This document shows, one piece after another, positions 26,698 through 35,536 of a stretch of 60,634 nt of DNA. This stretch comes from Chloroflexota bacterium (lineage in GTDB: Bacteria; Chloroflexota; Anaerolineae; Promineifilales; Promineifilaceae): positions 1 to 60,634 of the forward strand of contig JAHDEN010000010.1 of the NCBI GenBank assembly GCA_020628815.1, given 5' to 3'. Numbering within the stretch: position 1 is the first letter of the stretch; the number at the start of each line of letters is the position of its first letter. A program made the position numbers and the translations under genes. The notes below the pieces were generated by a model. The model had not been told where the DNA came from. It was given only the letters and a program-made list of their open reading frames with translations, and searched no databases.

Positions 26698-29346
26698 TTA
26701 ATTATTTGGCTCAACAAACGAACCAAGAACTTGAATAAAGAAGCTTATCGGTTCTTCTCGATCCTGACGGAAGGTGTGTAAAGGAATCTCAGTTCCGGGT
26801 GGTAATCGCTTTTCAATCGGATCATGAAAAACGACTTGATAATCAACCTGCCCTTCTACGTAATAAACACTCGGTCGAGCATCTTCCACATACACACAGT
26901 CACCAGCACCATTATCACAATTGATACCACGTCCGCCGGTTGTTTGGAATACGATCGGTGTTAAATCTAGATCATCATAGTCATAAAATGCTCGCTGTGC
27001 TGCGGGCATCCCAGAAATATCTAGATCATCCTGTTTACTAGCGCATTTTCCGCCAAACAGGTTAATCCAATCGCGGCAATCAGAATATGAATCTTCAAAA
27101 TACCGCACTATCGGGCTAGACGAAGCATCATGCGCAGAGTTGGTTTCGATTGGCGACCCAGCCAAATTAGTTGATGTGGGTAGAGGCCACGTCAGACCGG
27201 CCGCAGAACGAGACATTTCAGTCACGCTGATCGTTGTATGGGATTGAATCGCAATCGTCCCTTCAATATAGTCTGTCGGCTCATCGCAACCGGTATAAGT
27301 GAGATCGGCATTACACCAACGGGTGCGTAATATGGGGGGACCACTAAGAGTTTCTATACTTGCGCCATAGTAAACGGGTAGCTGGATGGGTGCCGCCAAA
27401 CGGCCGCCAATCTCGATATCTCTATCGATCACAACAGAGCTGCTTGGTGTAAGCGCGTTTGAAAACCTTGCATAGATGTATGGTTTAACGTCTTCTGTGC
27501 CGACCCATTCTTTAATCACTTTAATGTCGTAATCAACGCGATCATTAGTGGGGTCAAGGTCAACCGCTTCATGTTCAATCCGAGCGTATCCTTGGATCGA
27601 ATTGGGGCCATAGTTTCCAGGAATCCGACCTGTGAACTCAATAACCTCTTCTCGGCCACCATTTGCCAACCCAACGCTATTACAGGTTGCCACGTTAAAG
27701 GCATCGATAGAGCAAGACCAACTACCGATATCGGCCGTCGCTACATCATCCATGTCTCGAGGAAGTTGCACGGTCAGGGTCATGCTACGAGCCGCTTGTG
27801 GCCCATTGTTCTGCACAAACGTACGCACCTCAATGTTATGCGACAATTCCCAATCACCTCGATACGTACGATCTCCACTATTAAAGTTTATGTCGTTAAC
27901 GCCGGGCACATTTGGCACAAATTCCATCGTGGGCTCTAGATCAGTTCGGCAGTCAATCGTAATGGCATAGTCTTCAATTTCTCCCCAACCTGCATATCCG
28001 GTGGGCAAGTGGGTTCCTTCTTCCGATAGGCGGAAGCGGGCAAACGTACGGCCGCAGGCTGCGTTAGAAGGCACTGAAAAGGAGAGTCCATTTAGATTTT
28101 GACTTCCGCTACGCTGAGGGATGGTTTGTCTGATGACTCGTTCACTTTCTTCAAAGTTTCGATTCCCATCAAAATCAATCCACGCATCAAAATAACCGGT
28201 AGGTAATTCATCGTTATACAACTGAGCATTTAATGTATATGTACCACCGGGATAAAACACAATCCCCGTATCATAGAAAGCATCTTCCGTAAAATTCCAC
28301 GTAATCCCACCTTCATCATCAATCCCAGAGGTGTCGTCTGCATCAGCTTGATTTACCGAAGCAAATGCAGCAGATTCTTCATCTGGATTATCAGAAGGAG
28401 ACCCGATCCAAAACGAGATTTCACTCGCGATCGAGTTTGTCGCATCACCGTAAGCATTAGGGGCATCGCCACGGTCGTAGCTGTCTCTTGGGATAATAAT
28501 TTCAGCAACAGGGCACGAAGCACCATCATTTTGCGATGTTACTTCAGAATTACTGACATAAAATGCGCGTGGTGAACCGGTATCGTAGTTAATGATTTGA
28601 TACAAACCACCGCCATTACTTGATACGTAAAGATCATCCGTATCAAAGACATAGGCGGCACCATATGCGCCACCACCATTCAAGCCGGGCACAGTGGTTT
28701 CTGTCACTCTTGCAGGATTACTGGAAGGGTCAACGGTGAATAATTTGTTGGCCCGTGTTCCATAAAACTTTCCATTGATAAAGCCCCAATCCACAATGCT
28801 GATAGATCGGTCAAGAGGTTGACGCTCAACAATGCCGGACGAGAGATCAATTTTGTAAATATTTGATCCCTTCAAGATCCATAGCCTGTTATTAACAACG
28901 TCTGCAGTCACAGAATCAGGGATATAAGTCCGGGGTGAAATATGGTAAAAAACATCCCCATTTGAGTCGATTTTAACAATATCCTTTTCACTAACAGACA
29001 CACCATTTACGTCGGTTGTGTTTTGTCGCGCAAGTGCGTAGATAAAATTGTCATCGAGGTTATACCCCATCGCATTAATACGATTGAAACCGGAATAATC
29101 GCCTACTGGTGTGTATGTTCCGGAACGAAAATCTAGCTTGCGCAGCTGCCCTGAAATAACTTGGTACAAAACACCTTCGCACGAAAATGGAGCGGCCGTA
29201 GCTGCTGGAGTTAGGTGCGAGTTATTTGCAGAAACTGATGATGTTCCCAAATTATTAAAACTTAGAATGAAGGTTCCTACTATGCTAATTACTAAGATTG
29301 CTAAACGTTTATAAAAATTCATTTTTTGCATTTTTGCTAGTTTCAT
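26698..29346 (-). CDS. Secreted protein with DUF6923-like propeller, GEVED and DUF11 domains
   Basis: The 882-residue product has a signal sequence (hydrophobic core LAILVISIVGTFILSF). The first third resembles a beta-propeller of the DUF6923 type (LYQVISGQLRKLDFRSG and repeats). The middle is a GEVED domain (RGDAPNAYGDA, then AWIDFDGNRNF and GWGEIEDYAI), and after it a DUF11-like module (NNGPQAARSMTLTVQLP with DPTNDRVDYD). The rest is unassigned. No sortase motif or C-terminal membrane helix is seen, so it is probably released or held non-covalently. In-frame ATGs at 29331 and 29322 are alternative starts. CGGCCG is sparse here. Confidence 0.8.
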   Translation of the reverse strand: MKLAKMQKMNFYKRLAILVISIVGTFILSFNNLGTSSVSANNSHLTPAATAAPFSCEGVLYQVISGQLRKLDFRSGTYTPVGDYSGFNRINAMGYNLDDNFIYALARQNTTDVNGVSVSEKDIVKIDSNGDVFYHISPRTYIPDSVTADVVNNRLWILKGSNIYKIDLSSGIVERQPLDRSISIVDWGFINGKFYGTRANKLFTVDPSSNPARVTETTVPGLNGGGAYGAAYVFDTDDLYVSSNGGGLYQIINYDTGSPRAFYVSNSEVTSQNDGASCPVAEIIIPRDSYDRGDAPNAYGDATNSIASEISFWIGSPSDNPDEESAAFASVNQADADDTSGIDDEGGITWNFTEDAFYDTGIVFYPGGTYTLNAQLYNDELPTGYFDAWIDFDGNRNFEESERVIRQTIPQRSGSQNLNGLSFSVPSNAACGRTFARFRLSEEGTHLPTGYAGWGEIEDYAITIDCRTDLEPTMEFVPNVPGVNDINFNSGDRTYRGDWELSHNIEVRTFVQNNGPQAARSMTLTVQLPRDMDDVATADIGSWSCSIDAFNVATCNSVGLANGGREEVIEFTGRIPGNYGPNSIQGYARIEHEAVDLDPTNDRVDYDIKVIKEWVGTEDVKPYIYARFSNALTPSSSVVIDRDIEIGGRLAAPIQLPVYYGASIETLSGPPILRTRWCNADLTYTGCDEPTDYIEGTIAIQSHTTISVTEMSRSAAGLTWPLPTSTNLAGSPIETNSAHDASSSPIVRYFEDSYSDCRDWINLFGGKCASKQDDLDISGMPAAQRAFYDYDDLDLTPIVFQTTGGRGINCDNGAGDCVYVEDARPSVYYVEGQVDYQVVFHDPIEKRLPPGTEIPLHTFRQDREEPISFFIQVLGSFVEPNN

Positions 29347-29804
29347 GGAGCTGAAATTTAATTTACCCGTTAGAATCTAGCTAACCTGTTTCCAGGCGTA
29401 CTGCGCATCAATCCTATTAATTTGAAACAGAAAAGATGTAGTTATGGTCGCGAACAAGGCAGGTGCAATAGATTTGATTATTATTGCTTGTTGAATGGCT
29501 GCATAAGTCATTCCCTGCGATACACAACTCAAAGGTGAGTCGGTTCCTAGACATATTGATGATCCTAGTTTCAAATGTTCTAGTACTTAAATACTAAGCC
29601 ATAAATCCTTCTACGCTTCTTGCGGAATGATGTAGTACGTGAAAAAGTGCCAAAGAATGTGAGTTTGTTGAATGGTTCGGCCGTTTTTCAATTTAAGCTC
29701 ACCTCGAGTAGATTATTTTGCAGTCGCCCATTGCAATTCGATACCAAAAGCTCCCAAAAACGTCTCGATAAAGACCAGAATGTTCCTAATATTTTCAGAC
29801 TAAA
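29347..29804. other. Intergenic stretch without a supported gene
   Basis: These 458 bp are AT-rich. They must hold the promoter of the minus-strand GEVED gene, though I cannot place it. Short hydrophobic reading frames exist (for example 29377-29574 minus) but lack ribosome sites and recognisable motifs, so I do not call them. Confidence 0.5.
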
Positions 29805-29843
29805 TAAAAAAGCCCCCAATATGTTTGAACCATATTGGGGGCT
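29805..29843 (-). terminator. Strong terminator after the PhyH gene
   Basis: AGCCCCCAATATG and CATATTGGGGGCT form a 13-bp stem, and six T follow on the minus strand. It lies 12 bp past the stop codon of the dioxygenase gene. Confidence 0.9.
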
Positions 29844-29854
29844 AGCTAAAAAGC

Positions 29855-30715
29855 TTAATTCTGGCTTGGCCGGTTCTCTAATCGAGTGAGCCAATAATGG
29901 ACATCAAAATTCGTGTCACCGGTTAAGTACCGCCACATCCGAACCCGATTGACGATCTCTAAACGGCCGGTTGCATATTCGAGCCAAGGCTGCTGTTTGG
30001 CTAAAATATTCTGGATGTCATCTGCATCCCCCTGCCCAGCAAAGATTTCGTGGTGAGCCGCATAATCTGGCTCGAGATCAGACGTATCCCATAGGCGTAC
30101 TTGTGGCTCGGCCGGATTGAGCCGCACCTTAAACATATAGCGTCGCTGATCCGTTCTGTTTTGACGGCCGCAGTGCCAAATGCCGTGGTGCAACACCAAA
30201 ATTGAACCGGCCGGACAAACCATCGGCACCTGTCCCACCATATTTTGATAGCCTGCAATGTCCATCTCGTTTACCCGCCGATAATGACTGCCGGGCAACA
30301 CCAGCGTGCCCCCCATTTCAAGCGGGACCTCATGCGGGAAGTACATAATTTGAATGTCAAAATCTTCCCAACGTGTATCGATAATCGAGTCGGCATGTAG
30401 CCCTTGAGCTTTCCCTTCCATCGGTTCACGCACATGCACCGCATCATGATCAAAGAGCGGGTCCTCACCAATCAGACTCTGAATCAGCCCCTGAATTTCA
30501 GGCAGATCTAACATGCGGCGAATGGCTGACCCAGCGTAGCATTGGCTAAGCGGCGTGCCGGCCGGAGCACCTTTAATTGGCCCCGCATCGATTTCAGCCA
30601 TGACCGCTTGGTTAATTTCGGCCGGAACAAGCCCATCAAACCGCAAATAGCCATCCGCCACAAAATGGGCCATTTGGCGAGAATTGAGCAAAAAATCTTT
30701 GGATAGCGTTGTCAT
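29855..30715 (-). CDS. Phytanoyl-CoA dioxygenase (PhyH) family protein
   Basis: A 286-residue Fe(II)/2-oxoglutarate oxygenase. The metal triad is visible as the HxD of LHADSIID and a distal His in LVLHHGIWHCGRQN. An Arg (RRYMFKVRLNP) binds the 2-oxoglutarate carboxylate, and the PLEMGGTLVLPGSH strand is typical of PhyH. These enzymes hydroxylate diverse small molecules, and the substrate cannot be inferred. GGAGG precedes the ATG. It follows a small hypothetical gene by 12 bp and is co-transcribed with it. Confidence 0.9.
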   Translation of the reverse strand: MTTLSKDFLLNSRQMAHFVADGYLRFDGLVPAEINQAVMAEIDAGPIKGAPAGTPLSQCYAGSAIRRMLDLPEIQGLIQSLIGEDPLFDHDAVHVREPMEGKAQGLHADSIIDTRWEDFDIQIMYFPHEVPLEMGGTLVLPGSHYRRVNEMDIAGYQNMVGQVPMVCPAGSILVLHHGIWHCGRQNRTDQRRYMFKVRLNPAEPQVRLWDTSDLEPDYAAHHEIFAGQGDADDIQNILAKQQPWLEYATGRLEIVNRVRMWRYLTGDTNFDVHYWLTRLENRPSQN

Positions 30716-30727
30716 CAGTTACCTCCA

Positions 30728-31006
30728 CTAAGCGGAAACGATTTTTTCAAACACAAACTGATACTTCATAAACGAAGTTGTATATTCCTCACCCGGATAT
30801 GGGGGAATGAGAGTTGGAAATTGGATCACCCGCCAACCATCTTGCAGGGCGTCTAGGCCGCTTTGATAAGGTGGCTCCAAACTATCACCGGTTGTGTGTG
30901 CTTCTCGGCCGGTTCCATCATATATGGCCCAGCCGCGTACCTCACTGTCTAACGCTGATGAGGCTAAATACAAAACTAGAACTTGTTGATATTGACCTGT
31001 TTCCAT
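30728..31006 (-). CDS. Small hypothetical protein upstream of PhyH
   Basis: A 92-residue soluble-looking protein, with a VLVLYLASSALDSEVRGWAIYDGTG start and a proline-rich segment around LIPPYPGEEYTTSF. No family is recognised. It has no signal sequence. The 12-bp spacing to the dioxygenase gene suggests a shared transcript and perhaps a linked role. Confidence 0.65.
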   Translation of the reverse strand: METGQYQQVLVLYLASSALDSEVRGWAIYDGTGREAHTTGDSLEPPYQSGLDALQDGWRVIQFPTLIPPYPGEEYTTSFMKYQFVFEKIVSA

Positions 31007-31076
31007 GCCAATAGTTTATTTCTAATTTTTGAATATCGCCAAATTAAATGAGGTTCGCAGCCGGATTTAAAATCCT

Positions 31077-33065
31077 CTAGTTTTTGAATGCTTCTAAAGC
31101 AAAGTCATCAAACCTCGCTTCAAAACCTGTGTCAATTGGTAGCGTGATAAATCCAACTCGATGCGGATTGGTTTGAGCTTCCCCACGGATATAGGTTGAG
31201 GAAAATGACACTTCTGATCCGGTACTATCGATAATTTGATAAGTCGTCGTTCCAAAGTTGCGAATCACTTTAAATTGATAGGTATCGGTGCCTAACATCG
31301 GCAGGTTACGTCGCTCATCTAGAATCTGCAAACGTCCTTCTGAATTGACATCGATCAGCCAAGCCACACCATAATCAGGAAAAATCAGAAGACCTTTGAA
31401 GTAGGTAAAGTCGTCGTTGAGTTCAACAATCACCCCGTATCCACCTTCCTCAGAAAAAGTCTTCCGCCCTTTCACCGTATAGTTGTATTCATAAGCTGGG
31501 AAGCTTGGTGTTACCAGACCAAAAAAGTCTGCATTCCGGCTGTTAATCATGTATTCCCCATCAGAATAGGTGTAGATGGTATTTTCCCCAAAGAAAGTGG
31601 GCCAACCTGAAGTAGGGTCGCTAAAGTCATCATAGACACTTCGATACGCAATAAAACTTGAGAACAGATTCGGCAGGTAAACTTGGGAGATTTGTCCATT
31701 GTGATAGAAAATCGCACCACCAGACACAATGTCCGGCCAGTTATCACCATTCAAGTCTTCAACAAAAAACCAATCGTCTGACTGCATTCTATTAGGGTTT
31801 CTATCTTCTCGATTTACAACGTTTCCATCATCATCTAAAAAGAAAAATGATAGTTGATTTGCCGGATAGAAATCTCCATTCAAGGTGATTAAATCTGACA
31901 CACCATCTTGGTTGATATCCCCCATTGCCATTGCCCGAACACTCTTATCTGTTCCCTCAATGGTATATGGGTCTGCAAATTCATGATCTTCTTGCTGGAT
32001 CCAAACCAAAATTTGCGATGGCTGTCCATAATAGAAAACATCGAGCAAAATATCATCCAAGCCGTCATGATTAATATCCAGTTGCTCTACTCTCGTGTTT
32101 GAAAAAGCTTCGCCCAGTTCGTAATCAATAAGATGCGTGTTGGTAAATACCCCGTTCACATATTGGTCAATAGCAATTTTAACTGTTATTTCTTGAAGTT
32201 TTTCTGGCTCTGGTGGTGTCACTATATCTTCCCAACTATAAATCAACCCTTTTGGCTTGGTAGGGTCTAGTTGGATTGTGTCTTGCGAACTTAAAACACC
32301 TTCAACTATAACAGAGGAACCTTCAACTTCAGCCGCATATCCACCAGCACCATCGCTCAACAAATAGGTCCAAGTTGCGCCATATTCACCGGACAACCTT
32401 ATAATGTCATCATACCCATCCCCATTTAAATCCAAAGCATGGAACATTCTTAAAGACCCTGAATCATTATATTCATTTTTGGTAAATGGCAGATCTTGAA
32501 AATCAAATGTGCCTTGATCGTTCTGAAGAACGAATTGGTACCCAATAATAATCGGATCATTGATTATATAGACGATGTCCATCAAATCATCTCCATTAAA
32601 GTCACCAACAGTCCACGGGTTGTTAATTGTAGCGCCTGCTTGAGTCCCGGTTGAAAAGCTACCATCTGGTTGTTGGTAATAAACGATCAAATTCCCTTCT
32701 CGCTCTATAGCTAAGTCGATCAACCCATCATTATTAAAGTCAGCCGTCGCCATTGGAGAATCTATAGCCTCTCGATTCGGCTCGAGAATAAAAGGTAGGT
32801 TAAAATAGTAAAGCGAAGTTGATGCTTGCATCGCCTCATCTTGGAACCGGTCCACAGACTCCTTGACTGCATTTGAATCGCCAGAAACGGTCAAATCGAG
32901 ATCTGAAATTTTGATTTGCTCTAAGTCGTATCGAATTGACTGAATCCCCTCAGGGAACTTCTCTAGGTCTTCCTGTGCAATTATTGGTTGTAGTGCTGAC
33001 AACGAAATAAGCAGGAGAAATCCAGCTAACATTATACAAAATAAGGTCATTCGTTTGTTTGTCAT
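31077..33065 (-). CDS. Secreted FG-GAP/VCBS repeat protein with C-terminal lectin-like domain
   Basis: The 662-residue protein has a Sec signal ending near SALQPIIAQ. It carries at least six calcium-loop repeats of the DxNxDGxxD type (for example DFNNDGLIDLAI, DFNGDDLMDIVY, DLNGDGYDDIIR, DINHDGLDDILL, DINQDGVSDLIT, DLNGDNWPDIVS), spaced about 60-70 residues, typical of an integrin-like propeller. The last 180 residues (from FDDFSDPTSGWP) look like a concanavalin-type jelly roll. Adhesion or glycan binding is the likely role. The gene has no CGGCCG at all, which marks it off from its neighbours. Confidence 0.85.
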   Translation of the reverse strand: MTNKRMTLFCIMLAGFLLLISLSALQPIIAQEDLEKFPEGIQSIRYDLEQIKISDLDLTVSGDSNAVKESVDRFQDEAMQASTSLYYFNLPFILEPNREAIDSPMATADFNNDGLIDLAIEREGNLIVYYQQPDGSFSTGTQAGATINNPWTVGDFNGDDLMDIVYIINDPIIIGYQFVLQNDQGTFDFQDLPFTKNEYNDSGSLRMFHALDLNGDGYDDIIRLSGEYGATWTYLLSDGAGGYAAEVEGSSVIVEGVLSSQDTIQLDPTKPKGLIYSWEDIVTPPEPEKLQEITVKIAIDQYVNGVFTNTHLIDYELGEAFSNTRVEQLDINHDGLDDILLDVFYYGQPSQILVWIQQEDHEFADPYTIEGTDKSVRAMAMGDINQDGVSDLITLNGDFYPANQLSFFFLDDDGNVVNREDRNPNRMQSDDWFFVEDLNGDNWPDIVSGGAIFYHNGQISQVYLPNLFSSFIAYRSVYDDFSDPTSGWPTFFGENTIYTYSDGEYMINSRNADFFGLVTPSFPAYEYNYTVKGRKTFSEEGGYGVIVELNDDFTYFKGLLIFPDYGVAWLIDVNSEGRLQILDERRNLPMLGTDTYQFKVIRNFGTTTYQIIDSTGSEVSFSSTYIRGEAQTNPHRVGFITLPIDTGFEARFDDFALEAFKN

Positions 33066-33209
33066 AAATTGATAGTCTCTTGAATGTTTAAATAGGTTTA
33101 TTGAACTTGGCTCAGCAAAGACTCACTCTTGCTGATCTGCCTCTGACCATATAAATGGATTACGCAAAATTAAAACAGAAATAATGTGAAATGACAATTT
33201 AAGGATGGT

Positions 33210-33238
33210 TTGAATCCCCCTCTCGGCTCTGTTATACT
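33210..33238 (+). promoter_or_regulatory. Putative rpsD promoter
   Basis: TTGAAT (33210-33215) and TATACT (33233-33238) are 17 bp apart, with an upstream TGT extension of the -10. Transcription would start near 33246, leaving a leader of about 130 nt before rpsD. Confidence 0.65.
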
Positions 33239-33277
33239 TCTCGACCCTATCAGTAACTTAATTTTTGAATGATCACG

Positions 33278-33313
33278 TGCGGCTGTCGGGCAAAACCAGC
33301 AGTCGCATTTTTT
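33278..33313 (+). terminator. Terminator-like attenuator in the rpsD leader
   Basis: TGCGGCTG (33278-33285) pairs with CAGTCGCA (33300-33307), with one G-U, and is followed by six T (33308-33313). It lies after the promoter and 63 bp before the rpsD start, so it is an attenuator rather than the end of an upstream gene, none of which faces this way. Confidence 0.65.
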
Positions 33314-33375
33314 ATGCCTAAAATTTGGTTCTGAAAAAAGGTTTTTAGTCAGACCTGTTACTAGGAGATAATAGC

Positions 33376-33987
33376 ATGAAATATAATGGACCTAAGGTCA
33401 AACTTTCGCGCCGTTTGGGAGTACCACTCACCAATAAAGCAGCGAAAATCATGGAGAAAAAGCCGTATCCACCAGGACAACATGGACCGGCAAAACAATT
33501 CCGTCGCGGCCGTCAATCTGCGTATGAGCGTCAATTGCTTGAAAAGCAACGGATGCGCGCGCAATACAACATCCACGAACGGCAAATGGTTAACTACTAC
33601 AAAAAAGCTGTTGGCAAAGCGGGTAACACCGTTGACAACTTGGTACAGCTTTTAGAGACACGTTTAGACGCAATGGTTTATCGTGGTGGTCTTGCACCAA
33701 CCATCTTCGCCGCTCGTCAATACGTATCACACGGCCATATCACTGTAAACGGCAAACGGGTTAACATCGCTTCTTATAACGTAAGCGTTGGAGACATTGT
33801 TGCTGTTCGCCAGAAAAGCCAAAAAATGAACATCTTTATTGAAGCAGCTGAGAGCGCGTATCACGCACCAGACTACATCAAAACCAATAAAGATCAGCTT
33901 CAGTTCTCTTTGGACTATCTTCCAAAACGACACGAAGTGCCTATCGTCTGTGAAGTTCCACAGGTGATTGAGTATTACTCACGCTAA
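33376..33987 (+). CDS. rpsD: 30S ribosomal protein S4
   Basis: A 203-residue uS4: YNGPKVKLSRRLG start, YPPGQHGP, the KQRMRAQYNIHERQ helix and the S4 RNA-binding domain with LETRLDAMVYRGGLAPT and ARQYVSHGHITVNGKRVNI. The N-terminal zinc cysteines are missing, so it is the C- type. TAGGAG before the ATG is a good ribosome site. It stands alone rather than in an rpsM-rpsK-rpsD-rpoA operon, and so may be a relocated or second rpsD copy. It has its own leader and terminator. Confidence 0.96.
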   Translation: MKYNGPKVKLSRRLGVPLTNKAAKIMEKKPYPPGQHGPAKQFRRGRQSAYERQLLEKQRMRAQYNIHERQMVNYYKKAVGKAGNTVDNLVQLLETRLDAMVYRGGLAPTIFAARQYVSHGHITVNGKRVNIASYNVSVGDIVAVRQKSQKMNIFIEAAESAYHAPDYIKTNKDQLQFSLDYLPKRHEVPIVCEVPQVIEYYSR

Positions 33988-34074
33988 AATTAGACTTTCT
34001 GATTTCATAGCAGGGTGGCTGGGTTAAGCTCAGCCTTAAAGATGCCCCCTTAAACCAACAATCTGACTAAAATT

Positions 34075-34103
34075 AAAGCCCTCGCACTTGCGGGGGCTTT
34101 TTT
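34075..34103 (+). terminator. Intrinsic terminator of rpsD
   Basis: AAAGCCC-T-CGCA and TGCG-G-GGGCTTT pair, followed by a T-run ending at 34103. It lies about 90 bp after the rpsD stop. Confidence 0.85.
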
Positions 34104-34275
34104 ATTGCCACCTAACCTATTAAGTTCTCTCAATGCGGCTTGAAGGCATCGACAACCAAATTTTGACGCGCAGGATGAGAAGCTAACCGGCCGATTGACA
34201 ATATACATCACCAAGTGACAAGTTTTGCCATTGCCGATTAAAAAACATCCTTATAAAATGCGTAGCATACTTTTT

Positions 34276-34356
34276 TTGATGTTTAGCCCCTGACTCTCCA
34301 TCATGCCTAACTAAAGATTAAATGAAAACAGCTTAGTTTTTAGACCTAAACATCAA
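34276..34356 (+). promoter_or_regulatory. Long inverted repeat upstream of the protease island
   Basis: TTGATGTTTAG (34276-34286) is matched by its exact reverse complement CTAAACATCAA (34346-34356). Shorter CTAA/TTAG pairs lie inside. It lies 64 bp before the serine protease ATG within the 316-bp gap after the rpsD terminator, and may be an operator pair or a leader-RNA stem. I see no other feature in that gap. Confidence 0.5.
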
Positions 34357-34419
34357 GGGAACCCACTTCAAACAGCGGGCATCTTTGCCAATAACCTACA
34401 CAAATTTAGGAGACAAACC

Positions 34420-35448
34420 ATGGAACACGATGATTCAGAATTGCCAGAAGATTTTGAAGATTTTTCGCATCTATCTGACGAAAGCGAGTTAGATTTTTTA
34501 GCGAAAGAAATGCTCAAACCAAATGTTAGAGTCATTAAAGACATCGCAAAGGAAGATAAACAAGCTGAAGACACGTTAGCCATTATCGATGATTCGATGT
34601 CATCGATGAAAATTTTTGATAAGCTGGCCCAAATCAATCAGCTAGTTGACCACAGCATCGTGGCGGAGCTGATTAAGCTGGGCAAATCGGTGGTTCACAT
34701 GCGGATGAAAGGGCATTCGTCCCTCACATCTGCCCACCCTAGCAAACTGCAAAAAACTTGGGATGAGCTGAAAAAGAAAAACAAGTTGAAAACGTATGTC
34801 GGAACAGGGTGGGTGTTTGGCAGTGAGCGCAAAGTTATCATCACCAACAACCATGTTTTGCCTCTAAAAGATGCGGCCGCCACCGCCACACTTCATTTTG
34901 ATTATTTAACCGACTTCCGAACCGGCAAAAAATCGACCCGAAAACTGATGCGTTTGGCACCAGAAAAACTATTCTTTACCAGCCCGGTGCAGAGTAAAGG
35001 AGGGCTAGACTTTACCGTTGTTGCCCTTGAAGAAGTCGCCGATGAAGAATATGGATTTTTAGAATATGAAGGGGATCACACGGCTAAAGATGCCACCCGC
35101 ATTTATGTCCCCCAACATCCACGCGGCCGGACAAAAACCTACGTTTTCCACAACAACTTTAAAGTTAACCAGTCTGACGATTACTTGACCTACACCAGCG
35201 ACACAGAAGGTGGCAGCTCTGGATCACCGCTGTTTGATGAAAAATTGCGCTTGATCGGGCTGCATCACGTTGGGAATTATCGCGACAATCCTGAAGGAAG
35301 TTGGGCGCGCATGAACACCAATCTGGGTAGCCGCATCGAGGTTGTTCTGCGAGATTTAGCCGACCAGCTGATTGATGCAGATTGGACCGAAGATCAGATC
35401 AAAGAGTGGTTTGGTGACGGCTCTGTTTTAAAGATGTTTAACGATTAA
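34420..35448 (+). CDS. Trypsin-like serine protease, cytosolic
   Basis: A 342-residue protein with a complete trypsin-fold triad: His145 in ITNNHVL, Asp197 in GGLDFTVV and Ser267 in TEGGSSGSPLF. Before the protease domain is an acidic, helical stretch of about 120 residues with no family I recognise. There is no signal peptide or membrane segment, so it should act in the cytosol, unlike DegP-type enzymes, and it has no PDZ domain. TAGGAG precedes the ATG. It opens a same-strand run with a C11 protease and a CHAT protease. Such cytosolic trypsins are known from bacterial conflict systems, where they are activated by proximity. The role here is inferred. Confidence 0.88.
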   Translation: MEHDDSELPEDFEDFSHLSDESELDFLAKEMLKPNVRVIKDIAKEDKQAEDTLAIIDDSMSSMKIFDKLAQINQLVDHSIVAELIKLGKSVVHMRMKGHSSLTSAHPSKLQKTWDELKKKNKLKTYVGTGWVFGSERKVIITNNHVLPLKDAAATATLHFDYLTDFRTGKKSTRKLMRLAPEKLFFTSPVQSKGGLDFTVVALEEVADEEYGFLEYEGDHTAKDATRIYVPQHPRGRTKTYVFHNNFKVNQSDDYLTYTSDTEGGSSGSPLFDEKLRLIGLHHVGNYRDNPEGSWARMNTNLGSRIEVVLRDLADQLIDADWTEDQIKEWFGDGSVLKMFND

Positions 35449-35462
35449 ATTCGATAGGGGTC

Positions 35463-35518
35463 GGGATGATAAATAGACACGCTCAATTAGTGAAAGTAGT
35501 GTATCTACCTATCATCCC
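35463..35518 (+). other. Long stem-loop between serine protease and C11 genes
   Basis: GGGATGATA (35463-35471) pairs with TATCATCCC (35510-35518), and TAGACAC pairs with GTGT-AT-CTA across a two-base bulge. The stem has no T-run. It ends 18 bp before the C11 start codon and could be an RNase processing site, an operator or an RNA switch that sets protease ratios. Confidence 0.6.
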
Positions 35519-35536
35519 TGTCCTAAACGGTACCTT

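Noticed and set aside
29377..29574. 65-codon minus-strand hydrophobic frame
   Set aside because: It has one hydrophobic stretch but no ribosome site or family resemblance; left as intergenic.
29620..29889. 89-codon plus-strand frame
   Set aside because: It runs through a strong terminator hairpin and into the antisense of the PhyH gene, and has no recognisable motif.
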